Counted from the first letter of the stretch, positions 52,478 through 61,078 are shown. The stretch: DNA of 64,000 nucleotides from Shinella zoogloeoides (GCF_030733845.1 NZ_CP132311.1:1925501-1989500), one strand, 5' to 3'. The notes: generated by a model from the letters alone, not told the origin. Translations and numbers: made by a program.

Positions 52478-54550
52478 ATGCGCATCGAAGGTGAGAAAGA
52501 GACCAACATGACCGAAGCCTCGGCAAAGGAACCGCTGGTCCTCTTCATGCCCTCGGGCAAGCGCGGCCGCTTCCCGGTCGGCACACCGGTCCTCGAAGCC
52601 GCGCGGAAACTCGGCGTCTATGTCGAGAGCGTGTGCGGCGGGCGCGCGACCTGCGGGCGCTGTCAGATCGAGGTGCAGGAAGGCAACTTCGCCAAGCACA
52701 AGATCGTCTCCTCGCTCGATCACATCTCGGAGAAGGGCCCGAAGGAAGAGCGCTACGAGAAGATCCGCGGCCTGCCCGAGGGACGCCGTCTCTCCTGTTC
52801 CGCCCTCGTCCTCGGCGACCTCGTCGTCGACGTGCCGCAGGATACCGTCATCAACGCGCAGGTCGTGCGCAAGGCCGCGACCGACCGCGTCATCGAGCGC
52901 AACGCCGCGGTCCAGCTCTGCTATGTCGAGGTGGACGAACCCGACATGCACAAGCCGCTCGGCGATCTCGACCGCCTCAAGGTGATGCTGGAGAAGGACT
53001 GGGGCTGGAAGGACCTGCTCATCGCCCCGCACCTCATTCCGCAGATCCAGTCGATCCTGCGCAAGGGCCAATGGGGCGTCACCGCCGCCATCCACCGCGA
53101 CATGGATTCCTCCCGCCCCTTCATCGTCGCCCTCTATCCGGGCCTCAAGAACGAGGCCTACGGCATTGCCTGCGATATCGGCTCGACGACGATCGCCATG
53201 CATCTCGTCTCGCTGCTCTCCGGCCGCATCGTCGCCTCTTCGGGCACGTCGAACCCGCAGATCCGCTTTGGCGAGGACCTGATGAGCCGCGTCTCCTACG
53301 TCATGATGAACCCGGACGGCCGGGAAGCCATGACCAAGGCGGTGCGCGAGGCGGTCAACGGCCTGATCGGCAAGGTCTGCGCGGAAGGCGAAGTCGACCG
53401 GCACGACATCCTCGACATGGTGTTCGTCGCCAATCCCATCATGCATCACCTCTTCCTCGGCATCGATCCGACGGAACTCGGCCAGGCGCCCTTCGCGCTC
53501 GCCGTCTCCGGAGCCCTGCAATACTGGGCGCACGAACTCGATATCGACGTGAACCGCGGCGCGCGGCTCTACACGCTGCCCTGCATTGCCGGCCATGTCG
53601 GCGCGGATGCGGCGGGCGCCACGCTGGCGGAAGGCCCCTACCGGCAGGACCGCATGATGCTGCTGGTCGACGTCGGCACCAATGCGGAGATCGTGCTCGG
53701 CAATCGCGAGCGCGTCGTCGCCGCGTCGTCACCGACCGGCCCGGCCTTCGAGGGCGCGGAAATCTCCTCTGGCCAGCGCGCCGCCCCCGGCGCCATCGAG
53801 CGCGTGCGCATCGATCCCGCCACGCTGGAGCCGAAGTTCCGCGTCATCGGCGTGGACAAGTGGTCGGACGAGGAAGGCTTTGCGGAAGCCGCCGCCGGCG
53901 TCGGCGTCACCGGTATCTGCGGCTCGGCGATCATCGAGGTTGTCGCTGAAATGTACCTCGCCGGCGTCATTTCCGAAGACGGCGTGGTCGATGGCTCCAT
54001 GGCGGAGAAGAGCCCGCGCATCCTGCAGAACGGCCGCACCTTCTCCTATCTGCTGCATGACGGCGAGCCGCGCATCACGGTCACCCAGAACGACATCCGC
54101 GCCATCCAGCTGGCCAAGTCCGCGCTCTATGCCGGCATCAAGCTTCTGATGGAGAAGCAGGGCGTCGACCATGTCGACACGATCCGCTTTGCCGGCGCCT
54201 TCGGCTCGTTCATCGATCCGAAATACGCCATGGTGCTCGGCCTCATCCCGGACTGCAACCTCGACGAGGTGAAGGCCGTCGGCAACGCCGCCGGCACCGG
54301 CGCCCTGATGGCCCTGCTCAACCGCGACCATCGCCGCGAGATCGAGCAGACCGTCGCCCGCATCGAGAAGATCGAGACGGCGCTGGAGCCGAATTTCCAG
54401 CAGCTCTTCGTCAACGCCATGGCGATGCCGAACAAGGTGGACCCGTTCCCGGAACTCGCCAAGGTCGTGGCTTTGCCCGAGCGCAAGGTGCTGTCCGACG
54501 ACGGCGGCGGCGAAGGTGGCGGGCGGCGCAGGCGCCGCAGCCGCGAATAG
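52478..54550 (+). CDS. RamA-like reductive activator of corrinoid proteins
   Basis: ATP-dependent activator of 690 residues that would reduce inactive Co(II) back to Co(I). The N-terminal [2Fe-2S] domain has Cys53, Cys59, Cys62 and Cys107 (VCGGRATCGRC ... LSCSAL). The long ASKHA domain (DUF4445) has phosphate motifs GIACDIGSTTIAMHL and LLVDVGTNAEIVLG. A Gly/Arg tail ends the protein. Start is ATG 52478 or 52508 (MTEASAKE); ribosome sites are weak at both. It is the last gene of the plus-strand operon, followed by a GC palindrome. Confidence 0.93.
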   Translation: MRIEGEKETNMTEASAKEPLVLFMPSGKRGRFPVGTPVLEAARKLGVYVESVCGGRATCGRCQIEVQEGNFAKHKIVSSLDHISEKGPKEERYEKIRGLPEGRRLSCSALVLGDLVVDVPQDTVINAQVVRKAATDRVIERNAAVQLCYVEVDEPDMHKPLGDLDRLKVMLEKDWGWKDLLIAPHLIPQIQSILRKGQWGVTAAIHRDMDSSRPFIVALYPGLKNEAYGIACDIGSTTIAMHLVSLLSGRIVASSGTSNPQIRFGEDLMSRVSYVMMNPDGREAMTKAVREAVNGLIGKVCAEGEVDRHDILDMVFVANPIMHHLFLGIDPTELGQAPFALAVSGALQYWAHELDIDVNRGARLYTLPCIAGHVGADAAGATLAEGPYRQDRMMLLVDVGTNAEIVLGNRERVVAASSPTGPAFEGAEISSGQRAAPGAIERVRIDPATLEPKFRVIGVDKWSDEEGFAEAAAGVGVTGICGSAIIEVVAEMYLAGVISEDGVVDGSMAEKSPRILQNGRTFSYLLHDGEPRITVTQNDIRAIQLAKSALYAGIKLLMEKQGVDHVDTIRFAGAFGSFIDPKYAMVLGLIPDCNLDEVKAVGNAAGTGALMALLNRDHRREIEQTVARIEKIETALEPNFQQLFVNAMAMPNKVDPFPELAKVVALPERKVLSDDGGGEGGGRRRRRSRE

Positions 54551-54553
54551 CGC

Positions 54554-54571
54554 GGCCGGGCGCGCCCGGCC
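54554..54571. terminator. GC palindrome after the corrinoid operon
   Basis: GGCCGGGCGCGCCCGGCC is a perfect 18-base palindrome starting three bases past the activator stop. It lies between convergent genes. No clear T run, so termination strength is uncertain. Confidence 0.55.
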
Positions 54572-54581
54572 GGCCTAAAAG

Positions 54582-55499
54582 TCAGCAGGCGACCTGCAGC
54601 ATGTCCATCGGCCGGCGCTCGATGCGCGCGAAGGCCGCACGGATATAGTCGGCGACCGCCAGTGCGGGCGTCTCCGCCTCGTCGTTGACCACGAGGCCGA
54701 TCAGGTAGTGGCCAAGGTCCGGCAGGCCGTCCTTTTCACCAAGCGCCACCATGTCCTCGCCGACAAGAAAGCGGGCGAGCGGCGCGACGGCAAGGTCGGC
54801 GCGGATCGCGGCGCGCTGGCCCATGTGATGGGCGCAGAAATAGGCGACGCGGAAATCACGGCCCGAACGGCTCAACTCCTCCAGCGCGCGTGCACGCCAG
54901 ATGCACCCCTCCTCCCAGACGGACACCGGCAGCGGGTTCTTCAGATGCGCGTTGCCGCAGTTCTTGCCGGCCCAGACGAGCTGTTCCTTCAGGAGGACCT
55001 CGCCCGGCACCGGCATCGTGCCGTCGGCGGAGTTGAAGATGGCAAGGTCGAGGCGGCGCTCGGCAACGGCGCGGCGCAGGCTGCTGCTCGTCTCGATCGA
55101 GACGTTGACGGCGATCGACGGATAGGTTTCGGCAAAACGGCGAAGGACTTCCGGCAGGATCAACTCGCCGACATCATCGGGCGCGCCGAGCCGCACGACA
55201 CCGTTCATCTCGGGCATCATGAAGCGGGAGACCGCCTCGTTGCTGAGGGCGATGAGGCGCCGTGCATAGGACAGAAGCACCTCGCCGTGATGGGTCAGCA
55301 CCACCGAGCGCGCGTCGCGGCGAAACAGCGTGCAGCCGAGCAGCTCTTCCAGCTTCTTGATCTGCATCGACACCGCGGAGGGCGTGCGATGCACGGTCTC
55401 GGCAGCCGTGGTGAAGTTGCCCGTCTCGGCAATCGCCACGAAGGTTTTCAGGATATCGAGCTCCAGCAAGGGGAGCGTCTGGCGCATCAGCAGATTCAT
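54582..55499 (-). CDS. LysR-family regulator, second LysR/DUF1127 locus
   Basis: A 305-residue LysR protein. HTH at about 10-70 (LELDILKTFVAIAETGNFTT, TPSAVSMQIKKLEELLG; in parts) and effector domain with VVRLGAPDDVGELILP. The ATG at 55499 follows GGAGG, so the earlier frame start at 55583 is not used. It diverges from two consecutive DUF1127 genes. The corrinoid operon ends just downstream in the opposite direction, but the arrangement points to the DUF1127 genes as targets. Confidence 0.92.
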   Translation of the reverse strand: MNLLMRQTLPLLELDILKTFVAIAETGNFTTAAETVHRTPSAVSMQIKKLEELLGCTLFRRDARSVVLTHHGEVLLSYARRLIALSNEAVSRFMMPEMNGVVRLGAPDDVGELILPEVLRRFAETYPSIAVNVSIETSSSLRRAVAERRLDLAIFNSADGTMPVPGEVLLKEQLVWAGKNCGNAHLKNPLPVSVWEEGCIWRARALEELSRSGRDFRVAYFCAHHMGQRAAIRADLAVAPLARFLVGEDMVALGEKDGLPDLGHYLIGLVVNDEAETPALAVADYIRAAFARIERRPMDMLQVAC

Positions 55500-55616
55500 T
55501 GTCCGCCTCCATGGATCAGAAATTCTGAAGCAAAGCGTCACTTCATTTCGTTTGATTGAAAACCGAGATGGGCGGATAGTCAATCTACAAGGTCACCGAT
55601 TGGAAGGAAAAACGCC

Positions 55617-55835
55617 ATGAACACGCAAAAATCGTTCGCAAACGGCGCCGATCTCGCCGTTCTCGTCCGTGGCAACGGATTCTACTACGCAATAAGGCGC
55701 TTCGTGGGCGAGGCAATCGAGGCCCGGCGCAAGCGCAACGCAATCCGCCACACGACGGCGGAACTGGAGCAATTGCCGGACTATCTCAAGCAGGACATCG
55801 ACTGGCCGGCTATCGGCGAACATGAAGAACGCTGA
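55617..55835 (+). CDS. DUF1127 small protein
   Basis: A 72-residue protein with the DUF1127 signature toward its end (RHTTAELEQLPDYLKQDIDW). The ATG follows TTGGAAGGAAAAACGCC. It diverges from the LysR gene. A half-site TTCGTTTGATTGA lies about 60 bases upstream. DUF1127 proteins in Agrobacterium have been tied to regulation of growth and small-RNA or phosphate effects; the role here is open. Confidence 0.85.
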   Translation: MNTQKSFANGADLAVLVRGNGFYYAIRRFVGEAIEARRKRNAIRHTTAELEQLPDYLKQDIDWPAIGEHEER

Positions 55836-55841
55836 TCGATC

Positions 55842-55865
55842 CAATCAAATATATTCGTTTGATTG
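55842..55865. promoter_or_regulatory. Perfect inverted repeat before the second DUF1127 gene, likely LysR operator
   Basis: CAATCAAA and TTTGATTG are perfect inverted eight-base arms around TATATTCG. The right half TTCGTTTGATTGA recurs at 55547-55559 before the first DUF1127 gene. This dyad fits a LysR-type site for the adjacent regulator. Confidence 0.6.
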
Positions 55866-55941
55866 ATGTATGAGGTTGCGACATAGTCACGATCAAGGTC
55901 GCGACCTTTCGATACCTCCCAAGCTCGAAAGGAACCCTGAA

Positions 55942-56145
55942 ATGGCAATAGCACTGGAACACCGCCCGATCCGGCGCGCAGCAGGCGCCCGCGATGCCGG
56001 CAGCCTGTCTCATCTCGTCCGGGAATTCTCCGCGCGGATCATCTCCGCCTGGCAGCGCCGCCGCGTCGAACGCGAACTCGAAGGCCTGTCCTACGACCAG
56101 CGCAAGGATATCGGCTATCGTTCGTTCGACAAGAACACGCGATGA
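55942..56145 (+). CDS. DUF1127 small protein
   Basis: A 67-residue protein. The DUF1127 core is AWQRRRVERELEGLSYDQRK followed by DIGYRSF. The ATG follows GGAACCCTGAA. Just upstream lie the perfect inverted repeat at 55842-55865, TTGCGACA at 55876 and the palindrome AAGGTCGCGACCTT at 55895-55908. It is the second of two tandem DUF1127 genes opposite a LysR gene, and an intrinsic terminator follows. Confidence 0.88.
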   Translation: MAIALEHRPIRRAAGARDAGSLSHLVREFSARIISAWQRRRVERELEGLSYDQRKDIGYRSFDKNTR

Positions 56146-56191
56146 CGGACGACTGTAACGGCAACCCGCCGAAAGAAGACGACGCCAAACA

Positions 56192-56234
56192 CCGCCGGAG
56201 CTGACCTTCAAAAGTCTCTCCGGCGGTTTTCTTT
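56192..56234 (+). terminator. Intrinsic terminator after the DUF1127 pair
   Basis: CCGCCGGAG pairs with CTCCGGCGG across a 17-base loop, followed by TTTTCTTTT. It ends the plus-strand DUF1127 transcript and abuts the stop of the convergent GNAT gene. Confidence 0.85.
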
Positions 56235-56843
56235 TCAGGGCTTGAGGATCGGCACATGGGCGGCCGCCGTTTCCGGCAGGACACCCGTCAGCCGCGGATC
56301 GTCGAAAATCTCGATCTGCCGCTTCACCGGCGTGAACCCCGAACGGATATAGAATCCCAGCGCCTGCGGCGAATCCAGCGTGCAGGTATGCACCCAGAAA
56401 CCCCCGATCGGAGGATGTCCCTGCCGCGACCAGGCTCGCGCGATCGCCCGGTTCATCAGCCAGCGCCCCGTTCCATTGCCGATCGCCGCCGGTGTCAGAC
56501 CGAAGAAGGCAAGTTCGCACACGCCCGCCGCGCGAAAATCGAGTTCAAGCAACCCCTCCCCGCGCCCGTCCTTCATGACCGCATGGACCTCCACGTCGCG
56601 GTGGTGGAGGATGACGGCAAGCTCGCTTTCGGCAAGGGCAAGGCGTGAAGCCCAGAGCCATTCGGTGCCGATGCGGCCATAGAGGTCGCGATACCAGGCG
56701 ACGTCAGGCTTTTCGATCCGCTCGAGCGTGATGCCGGGCTGTTCCGGATCGGCGCGAGGCACGGGCGGCGCCAGCATTTCGAGGCAGGTCACCACCGCCG
56801 CGAGCTTGCCGGCCGGCACATCCGAATATCCATCTGGCAGCAT
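56235..56843 (-). CDS. GNAT-family N-acetyltransferase
   Basis: A 202-residue protein with the GNAT fold at about 40-180. Acetyl-CoA-binding features are AFFGLTPAAIGNGTGRWLMN and VHTCTLDSPQALGFYIRSGF. The substrate is not evident. It lies between the DUF1127 pair and the GlxA/AraC regulator, diverging from the latter across a region with TGTCGC boxes, so it may be a target of that regulator. Confidence 0.88.
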   Translation of the reverse strand: MLPDGYSDVPAGKLAAVVTCLEMLAPPVPRADPEQPGITLERIEKPDVAWYRDLYGRIGTEWLWASRLALAESELAVILHHRDVEVHAVMKDGRGEGLLELDFRAAGVCELAFFGLTPAAIGNGTGRWLMNRAIARAWSRQGHPPIGGFWVHTCTLDSPQALGFYIRSGFTPVKRQIEIFDDPRLTGVLPETAAAHVPILKP

Positions 56844-56923
56844 CGAAATTCCCCTCGAATCCGCCCTCGTTTTGGCCGGGGCCGGTCATCTTGTCAAACC
56901 ACGCCTGTCAACGGAAATCGACC

Positions 56924-57104
56924 TGTCGCAATCGGACAATACCAATGGCGGGGTCGCAAATGCGCAAGTAGTCAGCCATCGTCACAATTTTGCCGGAAGG
57001 CACTGACATTTCAGCGATAGACAACGCATCCCAGTCGCAACCATCCTTTTTACTGTCGCAAAAATACTAGCGCGACGGCCAATCTGCCTGCGACGATTGC
57101 GACA
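56924..57104. promoter_or_regulatory. Cluster of TGTCGC boxes before the GlxA/AraC regulator
   Basis: Related boxes occur at 56924 (TGTCGC, then N8, then AA), 56952 (GGTCGC-N8-AA), 57033 (AGTCGC), 57054 (TGTCGC, exactly 21 bases after the previous) and, inverted, 57097-57104 (TTGCGACA). The TGTCGC-N8-AA pattern with about two helical turns between half sites recalls ArgR-type AraC operators of pseudomonads. Autoregulation or control of the GNAT gene is likely. All five positions are read directly; function is inferred. Confidence 0.6.
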
Positions 57105-57119
57105 TTCCGCCTCCCCAGC

Positions 57120-58139
57120 ATGGACACACCGATGAACAAGCAAAACGTCAAGAAGCGTTCTCTCGTTTTCTTTCTCGTGCCCAACTTCTCCATGCTGCCC
57201 TTCTCGGCGGCGATCGAGACGCTGCGCATCGCCAACCGCATGCTCGGCTACGAGGCCTATACCTGGCGGCTCGCCTCCACGGATGGCCAGCAGGTGCTTT
57301 CCTCCAGCGGCATCGGCATCGAGGTGAACTCCTCGCTCGCCGACGAGCGCAAGCATCTCGGCGGCGAGAACCGCCCCTCCATGGTGCTGGTCTGTTCCGG
57401 CATCTATGTCGAGGACTTCTCCAACAAGTCCGTCAACGCTTGGCTGCGCGAGGTCTATAACCGCGGCATCGCCGTCGGCTCGCTCTGTACCGGCGCCCAT
57501 GTGCTCGCCCAGGCGGGCCTGCTGTCGGGCAAGCGCTGCGCCATCCACTGGGAGAACCTGCCGGGCTTTGCCGAGGCCTTCCCCCAGGCGGACGTCTATG
57601 CCGACCTCTACGAGATCGACGGCAATATCTACACCTGCGCCGGCGGCACCGCCTCGCTGGACATGATGCTGAACCTGATCGACCAGGATTTCGGCGAAAA
57701 CCTCGTCAACCGCGTCTGCGAGCAGGCGCTGACCGACCGCGTGCGAGGGCCCCACGACCGCCAGCGCCTGCCGCTGCGCGCCCGCCTCGGCGTGCAGAAC
57801 GCAAAGGTCCTGTCGATCATCGAACTCATGGAAAAGAACCTCTCCGAGCCGCTGTCGCTGCTGGAGATCGCCGACGGCGCGGACCTGTCGCGCCGCCAGA
57901 TCGAGCGGCTGTTCCGCCAGGAGATGGGCCGCTCGCCGGCCCGCTACTATCTCGAAATCCGCCTCGACCGCGCGCGGCACCTCCTCGTGCAGTCGTCCAT
58001 GCCCGTCGTGGAAGTGGCGGTCGCCTGCGGCTTCGTCTCCGCCTCGCATTTCTCCAAGTGTTATCGCGAGCTCTACAACCGTTCGCCCCAGCAGGAGCGC
58101 GCCGACCGGAAGCTGACGCTGTCCGCCATCGCCCGCTGA
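57120..58139 (+). CDS. GlxA-family AraC-type transcriptional regulator (GbdR/CdhR-like)
   Basis: A 339-residue regulator. The DJ-1/PfpI-like amidotransferase domain covers about 10-190, with VGSLCTGAHVLAQAGLLSG and a Cys at the elbow. The AraC HTH pair covers about 230-330 (LSLLEIADGADLSRRQIERLF, VVEVAVACGFVSASHFSKCYR). Close relatives control catabolism of glycine betaine, carnitine or arginine, so it fits as regulator of the nearby quaternary-amine system. Start is ATG 57120 or 57132. TGTCGC boxes lie upstream. Confidence 0.9.
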   Translation: MDTPMNKQNVKKRSLVFFLVPNFSMLPFSAAIETLRIANRMLGYEAYTWRLASTDGQQVLSSSGIGIEVNSSLADERKHLGGENRPSMVLVCSGIYVEDFSNKSVNAWLREVYNRGIAVGSLCTGAHVLAQAGLLSGKRCAIHWENLPGFAEAFPQADVYADLYEIDGNIYTCAGGTASLDMMLNLIDQDFGENLVNRVCEQALTDRVRGPHDRQRLPLRARLGVQNAKVLSIIELMEKNLSEPLSLLEIADGADLSRRQIERLFRQEMGRSPARYYLEIRLDRARHLLVQSSMPVVEVAVACGFVSASHFSKCYRELYNRSPQQERADRKLTLSAIAR

Positions 58140-58187
58140 ACGATCGATAATCGAGGAACGAAGAGCCCTGCCCGACCGGCGGGGCTT

Positions 58188-59516
58188 TCAGCTTGCCAGC
58201 GCGCTGACCAGCGAAAGCTCGGAGAAGACGCGGTTCCGGCCGGCATGCTTGGCCATGTAGAGGAACTGGTCGGCGGCATTGAGGTAGTTGTCGAAGGTTT
58301 CCCGTTCGGAAATGGCGGCAAGGCCGGCAGAGACGGTGATCGTCAGCGCCTCGCCATCCGCATCGATCGGCTGGCTGGCGAGCTCCATGCGCAGATGCTC
58401 GCAATGGTCCAGCGCCTCCACCAGCCCGAGGCCGTTGAAGATGATGCCGAACTCCTCGCCGCCGAGGCGCGCCAGGAGGTGCCGCGCGCCCACCCGCTGC
58501 TTGAGGCGGCTGGACACGACCTTCAGCACGACGTCGCCGACCTCGTGGCCATAGGTGTCGTTGAGGCGCTTGAAATGGTCGATGTCGAGGATGGCGATGG
58601 ACATGGCCTCGCCGCGGCGCAGGGCCTGATCGACAAGCCGCGGCCCCGCCTCGAAGAAGTAGCGGCGATTGTAGATGTCCGTCAGGTAGTCCCGCGCGGC
58701 GATGCGATGCAGCGACTGCACGCGCTTCTGGATCGCCGCGACATGGAAGATGCGGCTGTTGAATTCCTCGACGAGAAACGGCTTCTGGATATATTCGTCG
58801 CCGCCGGCCCTCAGGAAGCGCGCGGCGACCATGCGGTCGTCCGATTTCGAAAGCCCCACCACGCGCACCGCGTCGTCGCCATGCCGCTGGCGGATTTCGC
58901 TCAGCAATGTGAAGCCGTCCATGTCTGCAAGATCGATATCGCAGACCACCATGTCGATCCCGGTCCGGGAATCGAGCGCCTCGAGCGCCGCCGCCCCGCT
59001 CTCCACGGCCACGATCTGGAAACGCTGCTTGGCGATGAGGTTCACCTGCTGCCGCAGGCTTTCGGAATCGGAATCGACGACCAGAACCTGCGTCTTGCCG
59101 CTCGTCAGGATGCGGTCGACGGCAAGCACGAGCTGCTGGATCGCCGCCGGGCTGTCCTTGACGACATAGTCGAGCACGTTCTTGGCGAGGATCTGCTCGC
59201 GCGTCGCATCGCTGAACGAACCGGTGAACACCAGCGGCGCGATGCCCTTGGAGATCACATAGTCGAGCGCCTCGCAGTTCGGCGCGTCGGGCAGGTTGAG
59301 GTCGAGAACGGCAAGCACGAATTCCGGGGCTTCGGACTGGAAGATCGCCCGCACCGCGGCCATGCTCGGGCAGTGGGTGACGGAGAGGCCGAGCTCCTTC
59401 TCCAGCCTGTACTTGAGCGCCGTGGAGAACATGCGCGAATCCTCCACGAGCAATACCTGCTGGCCTGAATGGCGCAGAAATGCAGGGTCTCGCTGCGGAT
59501 TTGTATCCACTCCCAC
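58188..59516 (-). CDS. Response regulator with two REC domains and a GGDEF domain
   Basis: A 442-residue PleD-like diguanylate cyclase candidate. REC1 has acceptor Asp72 (AVLDLNLPD). REC2 has Asp193 (VCDIDLADMDG) and Lys in YIQKPF. The GGDEF domain begins near DYLTDIYNRRYF, with active-site GGEEF at 352-356. The RxxD inhibitory site is not seen. It should make c-di-GMP on phosphorylation. It starts at a GTG. The next gene upstream encodes a shorter paralogue with the same two REC domains. Confidence 0.92.
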   Translation of the reverse strand: MGVDTNPQRDPAFLRHSGQQVLLVEDSRMFSTALKYRLEKELGLSVTHCPSMAAVRAIFQSEAPEFVLAVLDLNLPDAPNCEALDYVISKGIAPLVFTGSFSDATREQILAKNVLDYVVKDSPAAIQQLVLAVDRILTSGKTQVLVVDSDSESLRQQVNLIAKQRFQIVAVESGAAALEALDSRTGIDMVVCDIDLADMDGFTLLSEIRQRHGDDAVRVVGLSKSDDRMVAARFLRAGGDEYIQKPFLVEEFNSRIFHVAAIQKRVQSLHRIAARDYLTDIYNRRYFFEAGPRLVDQALRRGEAMSIAILDIDHFKRLNDTYGHEVGDVVLKVVSSRLKQRVGARHLLARLGGEEFGIIFNGLGLVEALDHCEHLRMELASQPIDADGEALTITVSAGLAAISERETFDNYLNAADQFLYMAKHAGRNRVFSELSLVSALAS

Positions 59517-59652
59517 GTCGTCCAGTACCTTAGATGATGTTCCCGTCTCGACGCATTACAAACCACCGGTTTTACCAAGTGGTTAATTCGCCGGGAAATA
59601 TCTCACGTAACGTAAGGGACAGAACTGGGTGGTTCGCGCCGGCAGCCCCTGC

Positions 59653-60480
59653 CTATGCACTCAAGCGCAGTTGGGCGGTCCTGATCTGCGTCAGCGTATC
59701 GAGATTCTGGTTCACGCGGCAGTAGAATTCCTCGTCGATGAAGGGCCGCATGATGAAGTCATTGCCGCCGGCCTTGAGGAAGCGGGCCGACAGCAGGCGG
59801 TCCGTCGAGGAGGACACGCCGATGATACGCAACTGATGCGAGCCCCGCGTGCCGCGGACGCGCCGCGTCAACTCGAAGCCGTCGATGTCGGGCATGTTGT
59901 AGTCGGTGATCATCAGGCTGATATCGGGGTTCGCCTTCAGCAGTGCCAGGGCGCTCGCTCCGCTCTCCGCCACGCTGACGCGGAAGTTGTAGCGCTTGAG
60001 GCGGGTCGTCAACAGCGCCCGGGCTGTCGCGCTGTCGTCGACGATCAGCACATGGTGCTCGTGGTTGGTGAGGAACCGGCAGACCGATTCCGCCAGCATA
60101 TCGACCGCGAAGATGTTGTCCTTGATGATGTAGTCGACGATTTCCTTGGAGAGAAGCTGGTCGCGCGTCGCCTGCTGGAACGTGCCGGTGAAGACGATCG
60201 TCGGAATGGAAAGGTCGACCAGGTAGTTCAACGCCTCGCCGTTCTCGGCGCCCGGCAGGTTGATGTTCGATATCGCCAGGGTGATCTTCTCGCTGGACTT
60301 GTCGTAGGCCAGTTCCAGCTCCTCGAAGCTGCGGCAGATCTCGACATCGATGTCGAAAAGCTCCTTCAGCCGCTTCGAAATCATGGACGTGAAGACATTC
60401 GAGTCCTCGGCAACAAGAATACGGTGATGCGAGAGAGACTTGCCGGAATACTGCATTCCGGAAATGCCGATGAACGTCAT
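59653..60480 (-). CDS. Two-REC response regulator without output domain
   Basis: A 275-residue protein with tandem receiver domains. Its numbering matches the GGDEF neighbour. REC1 has Asn72 in place of the acceptor Asp (AISNINLPG), so it is probably not phosphorylated. REC2 keeps Asp193 (LMITDYNMPD). No output domain follows. The ATG at 60480 follows AGAAGG; the longer frame is rejected. It may compete with or scaffold the REC-REC-GGDEF protein, inferred from paralogy and adjacency. Confidence 0.9.
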   Translation of the reverse strand: MTFIGISGMQYSGKSLSHHRILVAEDSNVFTSMISKRLKELFDIDVEICRSFEELELAYDKSSEKITLAISNINLPGAENGEALNYLVDLSIPTIVFTGTFQQATRDQLLSKEIVDYIIKDNIFAVDMLAESVCRFLTNHEHHVLIVDDSATARALLTTRLKRYNFRVSVAESGASALALLKANPDISLMITDYNMPDIDGFELTRRVRGTRGSHQLRIIGVSSSTDRLLSARFLKAGGNDFIMRPFIDEEFYCRVNQNLDTLTQIRTAQLRLSA

Positions 60481-60615
60481 GATATGCCTTCTTAGCAAGG
60501 ATTTTCCCCAGCTTAAGGCGTAGCTGCAACCCTTTGCGAAAGCGTTAAATTTAGAGAGCATGAAAACGCGGTGGCACAACCGCCATGGCATGCGGAACCA
60601 CCATGCCCGCAAAGT

Positions 60616-60645
60616 AAAAACGGCGCGTTGTTCTTCCGCGCCGTT
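60616..60645 (-). terminator. Intrinsic terminator after the small periplasmic protein gene
   Basis: On the minus strand ACGGCGCG pairs with CGCGCCGT across GAAGAACAA and is followed by TTTTTAC. Good Rho-independent form. Confidence 0.85.
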
Positions 60646-60667
60646 TCAGGAAACATGGTTCCGGGGC

Positions 60668-60931
60668 TTACTTGACCGAAGCCTCGCCGCCTTCGATTTC
60701 GACGTTCTCGGCGCCGTTGAGCGCGATGCGGTCGCCGTTCGGCAGGGTGACGAAACAGCCCGACGGGCAGATCGTCTCGGTCGCGCCGGGTTCCAGCGCC
60801 ACTTCCACGCGGCTGCCGTCCTCGACAATGACGAGGACCTGCGTGTCCGCGTCCTTGTTGGTGACGGAGGCAGCCATGGCCGGAGCGGACATTGCGGCCG
60901 ACACCAGCAGCATCATGATCATTCGCTTCAT
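60668..60931 (-). CDS. Small secreted protein, uncharacterised
   Basis: An 87-residue precursor with a signal peptide (MKRMIMMLLVSAAMSAPAMA) and a mature part of about 65 residues. The mature part has TICPSGCFVTLPNGDRIAL with a Cys pair that could form a disulfide, and an acidic end. I do not recognise a family. The ATG at 60931 has GGGGTG upstream; a GTG two codons earlier is possible. It has its own terminator. Confidence 0.78.
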   Translation of the reverse strand: MKRMIMMLLVSAAMSAPAMAASVTNKDADTQVLVIVEDGSRVEVALEPGATETICPSGCFVTLPNGDRIALNGAENVEIEGGEASVK

Positions 60932-61078
60932 CTTCACCCCGGCGCTTGCGCGCCGCCCTCTTCAAAGCCCTGCGAAGAACACTAACGTTCCCCGCTCGGA
61001 TTTGCATGTGTTTTATGAGGGGACGGCTGAATGCAGCGTGAATGCGGCGTTCATGTGCCGGAAATCAGGCCGCGCCTG

